Positions 44,648 through 52,266 of a stretch of DNA of 64,000 nucleotides are shown here, one piece after another. The DNA comes from Bosea sp. BIWAKO-01 (GTDB lineage Bacteria; Pseudomonadota; Alphaproteobacteria; Rhizobiales; Beijerinckiaceae): positions 3,622,501-3,686,500 of the forward strand of contig NZ_BCQA01000001.1 in NCBI RefSeq assembly GCF_001748145.1, written 5' to 3'. A program made the translations under genes and the position numbers. The notes beneath the pieces are model-generated. The model did not search any database. It was not told the origin of the DNA and was given only the letters and a program-made list of their open reading frames with translations. The first letter of the stretch is position 1. The number at the start of each line of letters is the position of its first letter.

Positions 44648-44762
44648 GGTGGTCTGCAGGAATACCTATCGCGTGGGCGTCTCCTGTCGCCTTTCGCGCT
44701 CTGCGAGGCAAGCGGTGCCGCGCGCAGGGGTTGTGCGCCCAGGGCAGGGGGAATTTTATTTA

Positions 44763-44799
44763 ATCATTGACTTAATTAAGCGATCGGCTAATCAATGAT
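44763..44799. promoter_or_regulatory. Candidate ArsR operator with nested palindromes
   Basis: Perfect arms ATCATTGA (44763-44770) and TCAATGAT (44792-44799) flank CTTAATTAAG (44771-44780), itself a perfect palindrome. The site ends 2 bases before the ArsR start and covers its ribosome region, as expected for autorepression. Confidence 0.65.
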
Positions 44800-44801
44800 C
44801 C

Positions 44802-45128
44802 ATGGACCGCTTCATCGCTCTCGCTGACCCGACGCGCCGCCGCATCATCGAGATGCTCGGTGAAGGTGCCCTGGCCGCCGGTGAGATCACGGCGCGGTTC
44901 AGCATCAGCGCACCGGCGATCTCCCAACATCTGAAGGTGCTGAAGGAGGCTGGTCTCGTCAGGGTCGAAGTCAGCGGCCAGCGTCGCATCTACCGGCTCG
45001 ATCCTGACGGGCTCGATGCATTCGATCTCTGGGTGAAAAAGGTCCGCGGCTTCTGGGGCTCGCGCCTCGACATATTGGGGCAGAAACTGGCGCAAGCCGA
45101 CAGTCATGAGGGAGAGAAGGATGCATGA
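44802..45128 (+). CDS. ArsR-family transcriptional regulator
   Basis: A 108-residue winged-helix repressor. The start FIALADPTRRRIIEMLGEGALAAGEI and the recognition helix SAPAISQHLKVLKEAGLVRVE are typical of the ArsR subgroup paired with AHSA1 proteins. No metal-binding Cys cluster is seen, so a metal is not the likely effector. A symmetric palindrome overlaps its start. It is followed by an SRPBCC gene, a common two-gene unit. Its 3' end is part of a 19-bp tandem duplication. Confidence 0.92.
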   Translation: MDRFIALADPTRRRIIEMLGEGALAAGEITARFSISAPAISQHLKVLKEAGLVRVEVSGQRRIYRLDPDGLDAFDLWVKKVRGFWGSRLDILGQKLAQADSHEGEKDA

Positions 45129-45142
45129 GGGAGAGACGGATG
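45105..45142 (+). repeat. 19-bp tandem duplication spanning the ArsR stop and the next start
   Basis: Two adjacent 19-base units (45105-45123 and 45124-45142) match at 18 positions; the single difference is A/C. Each contains an AGGGAGAG ribosome-site-like stretch and an ATG. The unit length is not a multiple of three, so the duplication changes the ArsR tail. It supplies the start region of the SRPBCC gene. Confidence 0.85.
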
Positions 45143-45682
45143 AGTGAGTACGGCACTGTTCTTGAAAGTGGCGCGGTGCGGTTCGAGCGGCTCCTGCCGG
45201 GGCCAGTCGAACGCGTCTGGGCCTACCTGGCGGAGTCCGGCAAGCGCGGCACCTGGCTGGCCTCTGGTGATTTCGACTTGCGCGTCGGCGGTGAGACGAA
45301 GCTTCTGTTCAAGCATTCGGAGATCACCGATGAGCCGCCGCCCGAGCGCTATCGCGAGGTGAATGACAAAGGATTTCTCGCGACCGGGACGATCACCCGC
45401 TGCGAGCCGCCACATGCGCTTGCCTTCACCTGGGACGGGGACGGCAATCCCCTCTCGGAGGTGACCTTCGAGCTCAGTCCAAGGGATGGCAAGGTGCTGC
45501 TGGTGCTGACCCATCGCAAGCTCGCCGACAAGGCTGCGATGACGAATGTCTCCGGCGGTTGGCACATGCATCTCGGCCTGCTCGAGGACCAGCTTGCGGG
45601 GCAGACGCCGCGTGGTTTCTGGTCCCGGCAGGCGAAGCTCGAGAGTGAGTACGCCGCACTCTTTGCGAACCTGCCCGAGTAG
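45140..45682 (+). CDS. SRPBCC/AHSA1-family protein
   Basis: A 180-residue START-like (SRPBCC, AHSA1) protein. AVRFERLLPGPVERVWAYLAESGKRGTWLASG and GTITRCEPPHALAFTWD are characteristic, with a hydrophobic ligand cavity expected. The start is placed at ATG 45140 with GGGAGAG upstream; ATG 45125, which overlaps the ArsR stop as ATGA, is possible and adds 5 residues. The role is unknown, but ArsR-AHSA1 units often respond to a small hydrophobic ligand. Confidence 0.88.
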   Translation: MSEYGTVLESGAVRFERLLPGPVERVWAYLAESGKRGTWLASGDFDLRVGGETKLLFKHSEITDEPPPERYREVNDKGFLATGTITRCEPPHALAFTWDGDGNPLSEVTFELSPRDGKVLLVLTHRKLADKAAMTNVSGGWHMHLGLLEDQLAGQTPRGFWSRQAKLESEYAALFANLPE

Positions 45683-45979
45683 GGCGGGGCCTCATGCCGC
45701 CCGCGTGCCGGGCACGGGCCGCTCTCGAGGCGGCGCGGCCCGCGTCAGGCAAGGACGCTGGCCGCGCCCGATCCGCTTTGCGGCGTGTGTCGGCGTACAT
45801 TGCGAGCTTGATCGAGCGACGGTACTCGTCGCAAAGGGGGGCTGCCTGCCGCTCGACGATGCCAGTCAGATCGACGATTGCCGGCAATCTCAGCCTATCT
45901 CCCTCCAAAAAACCGCCTTGGCGGCCAGCTCCAGCTCAGGCTGAGTTTCTGAGACGCAGCGGGGGATCGTCGTGTGGTT
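45683..45979. other. Gene-free or decayed region after the SRPBCC gene
   Basis: These 297 bases hold no gene I can support. A minus-strand open stretch between about 45760 and 45905 reads like coding sequence (for example IVDLTGIVERQAAPLCDEYRR) but lacks a start with a ribosome site and then runs into low-complexity sequence, so it may be a relic. GC-rich inverted repeats near 45690-45760 may end the SRPBCC transcript. Confidence 0.4.
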
Positions 45980-46630
45980 TCACATGCCTCCGGCGCCCGA
46001 CGGAGAACCGCCGCGCGCGCTTCTGGCAACGATTGCGACGATCGTCTCGAAGAGCTCGTCCTGAGCCTGCGCGGCCGTGATGTCTCCCGCCGCGGCGGCA
46101 GAAGACAGGGCCTCGGCTGAACCGAGCAGCGCCCAGAGGCCCGCTGGAGCAATCGTACTGGAGCCGGCGAAGGGCGCGAGCGCGGCTCGGCACTTCTCCA
46201 TGAAGATCGCTTCGTAATCACGCTTGAGCTTTGCGAGCTCGGGCGCGCCGGCAAGTGCCGCGATCACGCCAGGGATCTCACGGCCCTGGAGGAGTACGCA
46301 GTCGACATAGGATGACGCGATGACCGCTGCCCTGCCTGCCAGGGTCGGCTCGCTGGCGTCGAGCGCGGCATCCATGAGTGCCGTCTGGCGCGCGTCGAAC
46401 TCCTGGTAAAGCGCTGCCAGCAGCCCGCTGCGTGTGCCGAAATGGTCGTAGACGACGGGTTTTGTCACCCCTGACCGCTCGGCTAGCCGACCCAGCGTGA
46501 GCGCTTCGGTTCCCTCCTCCCGGATCAGTCGCCACGCGACATCCAGAAGCTGGCGATAGCGGTCTTCCCTCGCCAGTCGCCGACGCGGCGGCAGAGCTGG
46601 TGGGTGATCGTTCGGTCCGGCACTTGACAT
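45980..46630 (-). CDS. TetR-family transcriptional regulator
   Basis: A 216-residue TetR regulator. The HTH at about residues 25-70 has LTLGRLAERSGVTKPVVYDHFGTRSGLL, a clear recognition helix. The ligand domain spans 75-205 with SSYVDCVLLQGREIPG. The very end is SPSGAGGM, unusual but unforced. It is divergent from a quinone reductase-like gene, and the gap carries a symmetric AT-rich palindrome, so it probably represses both. Confidence 0.92.
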   Translation of the reverse strand: MSSAGPNDHPPALPPRRRLAREDRYRQLLDVAWRLIREEGTEALTLGRLAERSGVTKPVVYDHFGTRSGLLAALYQEFDARQTALMDAALDASEPTLAGRAAVIASSYVDCVLLQGREIPGVIAALAGAPELAKLKRDYEAIFMEKCRAALAPFAGSSTIAPAGLWALLGSAEALSSAAAAGDITAAQAQDELFETIVAIVARSARGGSPSGAGGM

Positions 46631-46633
46631 GTT

Positions 46634-46666
46634 TATATACCAAAAGTAACTTACTAAAAGTATATA
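46634..46666. promoter_or_regulatory. Candidate TetR operator, 33-bp symmetric palindrome
   Basis: The element is TATATAC, 4 bases, AGTAA, a central C, TTACT, 4 bases, GTATATA: two nested inverted repeats with identical spacing. It lies 3 bases from the TetR start and 43 bases from the reductase start, and is strikingly AT-rich. This suits a dimeric or paired TetR operator. Confidence 0.75.
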
Positions 46667-46709
46667 TCACTCAAGTCCCCCCCGCAATCACTCAGCCGGA
46701 GTTCTTTAA

Positions 46710-47330
46710 ATGCACGCGCTCATTGTCGTCGCCCATCCTGATCGCGCGTCGCTCAGTCATGGCGTCGCTGCGCATGTCGGGGAGGGAGTGTCCCTGTCCG
46801 GGCCGGGCAATTCCTTCGAAATAGCTGATCTCGCGGCCGAAGGTTTCGACCCACGCTTTACCGAGGCCGATCTCGCAGTTCACCGTCGCGAGGTGCTGCC
46901 GCCGGCCGACATTGCCGCCGAACAGGTGCGGATCGATCGCGCCGATGCCCTTGTCCTGGTCTATCCCGTTTATTGGTGGTCGATGCCGGCGCTTCTCAAG
47001 GGCTGGATCGATCGCGTCTTCGCCAATGGATGGGCCTATGACGAAGGCCCGGATACACCGATGCTAAAGAAGCTCGGCCATCTCCCGGTCCATCTGGTCG
47101 CCATCGGTGGCGCCAGCCTGCGAACCTATGCCCGACACGGCTATTTCGGGGCGATGAAGACGCAGATCGACCACGGAATCTTCGATTATTGCGGCGCCCC
47201 TGTCGTGACGTCCGAGCTCCTGCTCGGTTCCGGGCAGGACGCTCCGGCTGAACATCTGGAGACGGCGCGGGCAATCGGTCGCACTCTTTTCAAGGCCCAC
47301 CGGCCTTCCTCGCGGCAGGTGGCCGCATGA
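46710..47330 (+). CDS. Flavodoxin-fold NAD(P)H oxidoreductase
   Basis: A 206-residue NAD(P)H:quinone reductase of the Flavodoxin_2 family (like KefF, MdaB, YwrO). HPDRASLSHGVAAHV is the start of the FMN site, and LVYPVYWWSMPALLKGWIDRVFANGWAY holds the quinone/flavin region. It should reduce quinones or azo/nitro compounds by two electrons, which limits oxidative stress. The TetR gene is divergent and probably senses such a compound. Confidence 0.93.
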   Translation: MHALIVVAHPDRASLSHGVAAHVGEGVSLSGPGNSFEIADLAAEGFDPRFTEADLAVHRREVLPPADIAAEQVRIDRADALVLVYPVYWWSMPALLKGWIDRVFANGWAYDEGPDTPMLKKLGHLPVHLVAIGGASLRTYARHGYFGAMKTQIDHGIFDYCGAPVVTSELLLGSGQDAPAEHLETARAIGRTLFKAHRPSSRQVAA

Positions 47331-47718
47331 CGGGCATCACGCACCGCCGTGGAACCTGAGCGTCCCTCTGGGAACCCAAACCATCTGAGGACGCGGTGCC
47401 TTCGGTTCTTCCGCTTTAGCCCCGCGTCTGCCGCCTGCACGTGCGGCGAATATCGAGAAACCTCGCACCAGGACATCAGCTCACGCCGTCGCCGTGATTC
47501 CCTGCGAATTTTGGCTCTCATCAACGGAGGGCCTTCGCATGAACAGGCGGTCATTGGTTCTGGCGCTGCAGGTGCTTGCCTCCAGCAAGCAGTAGCTCCC
47601 CGCGATGCCGGCCTGACCAGCATCGCGAGAAGTACCGATTATGCATGTTTCCAGAGGCTAGGACCGTTCGCTTTCCGGCCGACTAATGGCTCGCCGGCCG
47701 ATCCCTGTCTGCGCAGCG
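47331..47718. other. 388-base gap with a mini-ORF and hairpins
   Basis: No full gene is visible between the oxidoreductase and the convergent SDR gene. Bases 47539-47595 hold an 18-codon frame (MNRRSLVLALQVLASSKQ) behind a good GGAGGG site, which looks like a signal-peptide fragment cut short. Bases 47601-47627 form an 8-bp hairpin, CGCGATGC/GCATCGCG. Whether an RNA is made is not known. Confidence 0.5.
47539..47595 (+). CDS. 18-residue mini-ORF, possible truncated leader of a lost gene
   Basis: MNRRSLVLALQVLASSKQ starts with ATG 47539, 6 bases after GGAGGG, and ends at TAG 47593-47595. It has the N-terminal charge and hydrophobic core of a signal peptide but no continuation. It may be a degraded gene, a leader peptide or chance. 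Confidence 0.3.
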   Translation: MNRRSLVLALQVLASSKQ

Positions 47719-48498
47719 TCACGCGGTATAGCGCGCGGCGGGCTTGCGGTGGGACAGGTTGGGGCGCAGCGAAGCGCGCGCAGTGAGGAAGACCTCGAGA
47801 TCGGCCGGGTCGGGCAATGATGGGATCGTGATCGTCTCCCCGAGATCAAACCCGGCAAGGGCCGCATCGACCATGTCATGGACGTCCATCACCATTTCTG
47901 ACGGGATCTGAGCAATCCGCTCCTCCTCCCAGATCGCTGTGCGGGTGATGCCGGGCAGCACGGCCTGAACGCGCACGCCCTTCGACCCGAGTTCCGCCTG
48001 CAGCGCCTCGGAGAAGGCGAGTACGAAGGCCTTGGTCGCCGGATAGACGGCGGTGAAACCGTCCGGCATCAGGGCAGTGACCGAGGTCATGTTGATGATC
48101 GTGCCCTCGCCGCGAGCGGCGAGGCGCGGCGCAATGGCGGCGGCAAGCCGCGTCACCGCGACGATATTCAGGTTGATCATGCTGCTGAGATAAGCCGGGT
48201 CGGCGCCGACGATCGTCCCCTCGCCGGCGATACCAGCATTGTTGACGAGGCCGGTGATTGCGCTGTCGTCGCGCAGCCGGGCCTCGACTTTGGCGAGATC
48301 GGCGGAGTCCCCGAGATCGGCGGCAAGCACCTCGACCGCGACGCCTGCCTGTTTGCGAAGACGCTCGGCCAGTGCCTGGAGCTTGTCGCCGCTGCGGGCG
48401 ACCAGGATCAGGTCGTGGCCGCGCTTTGCAAGCCGGTCGGCATAGACGGCGCCGATGCCGTTCGATGCGCCGGTGACGAGAATGGTTCCCTTGGTCAT
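47719..48498 (-). CDS. Short-chain dehydrogenase/reductase
   Basis: A 259-residue classical SDR. The cofactor motif is TGASNGIGAVYADRLAKRG with the second basic residue (VARSGDK) suggesting NADPH. NNAG, Ser and the catalytic YPATK are in place. The C-terminal ITRTAIWEEERI and RASLRPNLSHRKPAARY are usual for this group, whose substrates are often aldehydes or ketones. It follows the alpha/beta hydrolase gene on the same strand and probably shares its transcript, divergent from a GlxA/AraC regulator. Confidence 0.9.
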   Translation of the reverse strand: MTKGTILVTGASNGIGAVYADRLAKRGHDLILVARSGDKLQALAERLRKQAGVAVEVLAADLGDSADLAKVEARLRDDSAITGLVNNAGIAGEGTIVGADPAYLSSMINLNIVAVTRLAAAIAPRLAARGEGTIINMTSVTALMPDGFTAVYPATKAFVLAFSEALQAELGSKGVRVQAVLPGITRTAIWEEERIAQIPSEMVMDVHDMVDAALAGFDLGETITIPSLPDPADLEVFLTARASLRPNLSHRKPAARYTA

Positions 48499-48557
48499 GT
48501 CATGTCTCCCGAGAGGATAGGACGGAGGGTGGCGGGGTGTCGCCCCGCCTGCTCCGA

Positions 48558-49385
48558 TCAGCCCTTGATGAAGTCGAGGAGGTCGGCGTTGAAGCGATCC
48601 TGATGGGTCTGTGTCAGACCGTGATCGGCGCCTTCATAGACTTTCAGGACGGCATGCTTGACGATCTTCACGGTCGAGTGCGCCGAGGCGTCGATCGGCA
48701 CGATCTGATCGTCGTCGCCGTGGAGGACGAGCGTCGGCTTGTCGAACTTCCTGAGGTCCGCGTTGAAGTCGCTTTCCGAGAAGGCACGGATGCTGTCGAG
48801 TTGGCCCTTGAGGCCGCCCATCATGCCTTGCAGCCAGAAGCTGTCGCGGATGCCGTCCGAGAGTACCTTGCCCGGCCGGTTATAGCCGTAGAACGGCACC
48901 ACCAGATCCTTGAAGAACTGCGAGCGGTTATCATAGGTGCCCTTGCGGATGCCGTCGAACACATCGATCGGCAGCCCGCCGGGGTTGGCCTCGGTCTTGA
49001 GCATCAGCGGCGGGACCGCGCCGATCAGTGCGACCTTGGCTATCCGCGCCGTGCCGTGCCGGCCGACATAACGGGTCACCTCGCCGCCGCCGGTCGAATG
49101 GCCGACCAAGATCGCTCCGCGCAGATCGAGTGCTTCGATCAGTTCGGCGAGATCGTCGGCATACTGATCCATGGTGTTGTTGTCCCAGACCTGGTCCGAG
49201 CGGCCGTGGCTGCGCCGATCATGGGCGATGACGCGAAAGCCCTTGCTGGCAAAGAAGACCATCTGAGCGTCCCAGGCATCGGCCGAAAGCGGCCAGCCAT
49301 GCGAGAAAACGATCGGCTGCGCGTCCTTGGTGCCCCAGTCCTTGTAGAAAATGCGAGTGCCATCCGTGGTGGTGATCGTGGCCAT
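48558..49385 (-). CDS. Alpha/beta hydrolase, non-haem chloroperoxidase-like
   Basis: A 275-residue alpha/beta hydrolase. Ser97 is the nucleophile in GHSTGGG, the acid is in [11 protein letters not shown] and the base His is in EGADHGLT, the typical triad. [15 protein letters not shown] and [12 protein letters not shown] match the cofactor-free chloroperoxidase/esterase group. The in vivo role is usually ester or lactone hydrolysis; halogenation is a side activity. It is the first gene of a minus-strand pair with an SDR, opposite a GlxA-type regulator. Confidence 0.92.
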   Translation of the reverse strand: MATITTTDGTRIFYKDWGTKDAQPIVFSHGWPLSADAWDAQMVFFASKGFRVIAHDRRSHGRSDQVWDNNTMDQYADDLAELIEALDLRGAILVGHSTGGGEVTRYVGRHGTARIAKVALIGAVPPLMLKTEANPGGLPIDVFDGIRKGTYDNRSQFFKDLVVPFYGYNRPGKVLSDGIRDSFWLQGMMGGLKGQLDSIRAFSESDFNADLRKFDKPTLVLHGDDDQIVPIDASAHSTVKIVKHAVLKVYEGADHGLTQTHQDRFNADLLDFIKG

Positions 49386-49430
49386 TTTCCTATTCCTTCA
49401 ACGGGTGCGAGCGGTGTCTCGAATGTGTGC

Positions 49431-49446
49431 GGGGCGTCCGCGCCCC
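49431..49446. other. GC-rich hairpin in a divergent promoter gap
   Basis: GGGGCG-TCCG-CGCCCC (49431-49446) is enclosed by a longer inverted repeat, TCCTTCAAC (49394-49402) and GTTGAAGGA (49450-49458). A further CCCGCT-N9-AGCGGG pair is at 49463-49483. These lie between the hydrolase and regulator starts and may be leader structure or operator. Confidence 0.4.
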
Positions 49447-49533
49447 GTGGTTGAAGGATTAGCCCGCTTGCGGAATGAGCGGGATTGGCGGATCTGACAT
49501 TAACCGGGTTGAAACCGACAAAGAGGCGCTGTC

Positions 49534-50535
49534 ATGGACCAGAGAGCGACGCAGGCACCAAAGGCCGAGGTGGGCCTGATGCTCTACTCCGGCTGCCAGA
49601 TGGCTATGGTCCATGGCATGACGGACCTGCTCGATATCGCCGGCACGTTCTCCGGCAAGCATGGCGGCCCGGTTGCGCGGGTCAGCCATTGGCGGCTGCA
49701 GGACGATGGCGGCTTCGCGCGCTGCTTCGATACGCATCCCGAGCTTGGCACCAGGAACACGCCGGCAATCCTGCTCATTCCCGGCCGCCTGTCGGGGCCG
49801 ATGGAAGCGGAGGAGGCGACGCCCTATGCACGCTGGCTGCTCGACCGGCACGCCGACGGCGCGACGCTTGCCTCAAATTGTGGCGGCGCCTTCGTGCTGG
49901 CGGCAACAGGCCTGCTCGCCGGCCGGCCCGCGACGACGCATTGGCTGTTCGCCAATGCCTTCCGCGATCGCTTTCCCGATGTCCGGCTGGATCCGGACAA
50001 GATCGTGATCGAGGATGGCGACATCATCACGGCGGGAGGGCTGATGGCCTGGACCGATCTCGGCCTGCGCCTTGTCGACCGGCTGTTCGGACCGACGGTC
50101 ATGATCGAGACAGGGCGCTTTCTGCTAATCGACCCCGCGGGCCGCGAGCAGCGGCATTACTCAAGTTTCTCGCCGCGCCTCACCCATGGCGACGAAGCAA
50201 TCCTCAAGGTGCAGCACTGGCTGCAGGCCCGCGAGGCGCGCGCGGTGAGCGTATCGGAGATGGCGAAGGTCAGCGCGATGGAGGAGCGGACGTTCCTGCG
50301 CCGCTTCAAGGCCGCGACGGGGTTGAAGCCGATCGAATATGCGCAGCATCTGCGTGTCGGCAAGGCGCGCGAACTGCTCGAATTCACCAGGCGCTCGATC
50401 GATCAGATCGCCTGGGCGGTCGGGTATGAGGACGCTGCCGCCTTTCGTAAGCTGTTCCATCGTATCGTCGGACTGTCGCCCGGCGACTACCGGCACCGCT
50501 TCGCGGCCAGGACGGCGCAGCAAGCCGCCGCCTAG
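49534..50535 (+). CDS. GlxA-type AraC-family regulator (DJ-1/PfpI plus AraC)
   Basis: A 333-residue regulator. The N-terminal DJ-1/PfpI-like domain (about 15-185) includes the conserved Cys in SNCGGAFVLAATGLLAG. The C-terminal AraC domain (about 225-325) has VSEMAKVSAMEERTFLRRFKAATG and IDQIAWAVGYEDAAAFRKLFHRIVGLSPGDYR, two HTHs. The divergent hydrolase-SDR pair is the likely target. Start ATG 49534 has AAGAGG upstream. Confidence 0.93.
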   Translation: MDQRATQAPKAEVGLMLYSGCQMAMVHGMTDLLDIAGTFSGKHGGPVARVSHWRLQDDGGFARCFDTHPELGTRNTPAILLIPGRLSGPMEAEEATPYARWLLDRHADGATLASNCGGAFVLAATGLLAGRPATTHWLFANAFRDRFPDVRLDPDKIVIEDGDIITAGGLMAWTDLGLRLVDRLFGPTVMIETGRFLLIDPAGREQRHYSSFSPRLTHGDEAILKVQHWLQAREARAVSVSEMAKVSAMEERTFLRRFKAATGLKPIEYAQHLRVGKARELLEFTRRSIDQIAWAVGYEDAAAFRKLFHRIVGLSPGDYRHRFAARTAQQAAA

Positions 50536-50584
50536 CGATGGATTCCAGCCCAGCGCTGGCGGCTGTTTCCCGGCGTGCGCGCCC

Positions 50585-51139
50585 TTACAAGCTCGCCGCG
50601 GCCCGCGCGGCCTGGTCGTAATGACCTGAGAGCGAGCGCATGGTCGCCGCGATTTCCGAGAGCCGTGCCGGATCCATGCCGAGCGCCAGCACGGATTTGA
50701 CCAGGAGCTGCTCGCGGATCTGAGCGTAGCGGCGGCAGGCATCCTCGCCCGCCGAGGTAATTGCGACGGTCTTTTCCTTACCCTTGCGGCCGCTCTTGAT
50801 CAGCTTCAGCCGTTCGAGTTTCTTGAGCGCGTAGTTCACCACATAGGTGTCCTCGATATTGAGGACGAGGCAGATATCGGCGAGGCGCTTCGGTTTGCCG
50901 CGGTGATTGACGTTGTGCAGCACCAGCACGTCCACCGGCGTGAGGTCCGGAATGCCGGCCGAGGTCATGGCGCGGAGCATCCAGCGCTGGAAGGCGTGAA
51001 CCGTCATGCTGAGCGCGAATTCGAACTCGGAGAGTGCGGGCATCGCGCCCGAGGCAAGATGGCCTGACGAGACGATCGGGCCGAGCAGTTCAGCGAGTTC
51101 GGCCGGTGGTTTCGGGGGCGGGGGAGCTGATGTGGACAT
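50585..51139 (-). CDS. MarR-type winged-helix regulator
   Basis: A winged-helix DNA-binding protein of the MarR type (184 aa). A Pro-rich start (PPPPKPP) precedes a dimerisation helix (SEFEFALSMTVHAFQRWMLRA). The HTH is KRLADICLVLNIEDTYVVNYALKKLERLKLI, and the wing SGRKGKEKTVAITSAGED. ATG 51139 has AGAG upstream; ATG 51157 would add 6 residues. It is on the same strand as the TRAP genes, after a hairpin, and is the best candidate to control the TRAP/oxoprolinase module. Confidence 0.85.
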   Translation of the reverse strand: MSTSAPPPPKPPAELAELLGPIVSSGHLASGAMPALSEFEFALSMTVHAFQRWMLRAMTSAGIPDLTPVDVLVLHNVNHRGKPKRLADICLVLNIEDTYVVNYALKKLERLKLIKSGRKGKEKTVAITSAGEDACRRYAQIREQLLVKSVLALGMDPARLSEIAATMRSLSGHYDQAARAAASL

Positions 51140-51186
51140 CGTCTCTGGCGCTCTCATGCAAGGCAGCCGTCGTGGCGCCGGACGTG

Positions 51187-51213
51187 CGAACGGCCGCACG
51201 AAGCGGCCGTTCG
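51187..51213 (-). terminator. Perfect hairpin between dctP-like and MarR genes
   Basis: An 11-bp perfect stem, CGAACGGCCGC / GCGGCCGTTCG, with a 5-base loop lies 23 bases after the TRAP binding-protein stop. No T-run follows on the minus strand, so partial termination or 3'-end protection is as likely as full termination. Confidence 0.5.
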
Positions 51214-51235
51214 TGAGGGATCGGGCCGGTCAGGC

Positions 51236-52231
51236 TTACATCTTCTTGTAGGCGTCGATCACGGCCTGGCCGTCGGCACCGGCTTTCTTCAGCCAGTCGG
51301 CGGTCAGGGTTTCGCCGGCCTTCTTGAAGCCTGAAGCGAGTTCCGTGCTCGGCGCCTGCACCTTCATGCCTTTGGTCTTGAGCTGGTCAAGATACCAGCC
51401 GGTCTTGGCCTCCCAGGCCTTCCAGCCGCGCTCCTCGGCTGCAGCAGAGGCCTTGAGCAACGCATCCTGCGTCGGCTTGTCGAGGGCGTCGAAGGCCGCC
51501 TTGTTGACGAAGGTCGCATCCTTCGGGATCCAGGCCTGCACATCATAGAAATGCGTTAGCGATTCCCAGACCTTGGAGTCGAAGCCCGTGCCGCCCGACG
51601 ACATGAAGGAGTTGACCACGCCGGTGGCCAGCGCCTGCGGCAGTTCCGCCGCCTGGATCGTCACTGACTGCATGCCGAGCATTTCGCCCAGACGCGCCGT
51701 ACCGACATTGTAGGAGCGCCATTTCAGCCCCTTCATGTCGTCGGTCGAGTTCAGGTCCTTCTTGGCGTAGACGCCCTGCGGCGCCCAAGGGACCATGAAG
51801 AGCAGCTTGATGCCCTGGCTCGCGAGCTTCTTCTCGATTGCCGGTTTCGATGCGGCATAGAGCTTTTTCGACTCTGGGAAGCTGGTCGCCAGGAACGGTA
51901 CGACGTCGATGCCGAAGATCGGATCCTCGTTCTCGTGGATCGACATCAGCACTTCGCCCATCTGGGCCTGGCCGGTCTGGACGGCGCGTTTGATCTCGGG
52001 CGCCTTGAACAGCGCGGCATTGGCATGAACCGTGATCGTGAGCTTGCCGCCGGTCGCTGTCTCGACATCCTTGGCGAAGGCGACGAGATTTTCGGTGTGC
52101 GGGTTGTCTGTCGGGTAGGCGTTCGGGAGGTTCCATTTGGTCTGTGCCGAGACCGCTGTCGCGCCTAGCGCCAGCGCGCCGGCCGCAACGCTGACCGCAA
52201 GAAAGCCCTTAATGAAGTCGCTGCGTTTCAT
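51236..52231 (-). CDS. TRAP transporter substrate-binding protein (DctP family)
   Basis: A 331-residue periplasmic receptor. A Sec signal peptide (about 1-29, ending VSAQ) is followed by TKWNLPNAYPTDNPHTENLVAFAKDV and the DctP hallmark region GLKWRSYNVGTARLGEMLGMQSV with the conserved Arg that binds a substrate carboxylate. Such receptors bind carboxylates such as dicarboxylates or keto acids. The neighbouring oxoprolinase suggests an amide or lactam acid such as 5-oxoproline; that is inference. It follows dctM-like at 35 bases. Confidence 0.95.
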   Translation of the reverse strand: MKRSDFIKGFLAVSVAAGALALGATAVSAQTKWNLPNAYPTDNPHTENLVAFAKDVETATGGKLTITVHANAALFKAPEIKRAVQTGQAQMGEVLMSIHENEDPIFGIDVVPFLATSFPESKKLYAASKPAIEKKLASQGIKLLFMVPWAPQGVYAKKDLNSTDDMKGLKWRSYNVGTARLGEMLGMQSVTIQAAELPQALATGVVNSFMSSGGTGFDSKVWESLTHFYDVQAWIPKDATFVNKAAFDALDKPTQDALLKASAAAEERGWKAWEAKTGWYLDQLKTKGMKVQAPSTELASGFKKAGETLTADWLKKAGADGQAVIDAYKKM

Positions 52232-52266
52232 GATGGTGTCTCCGTTCCCTTATTGTTGACGCTGCA

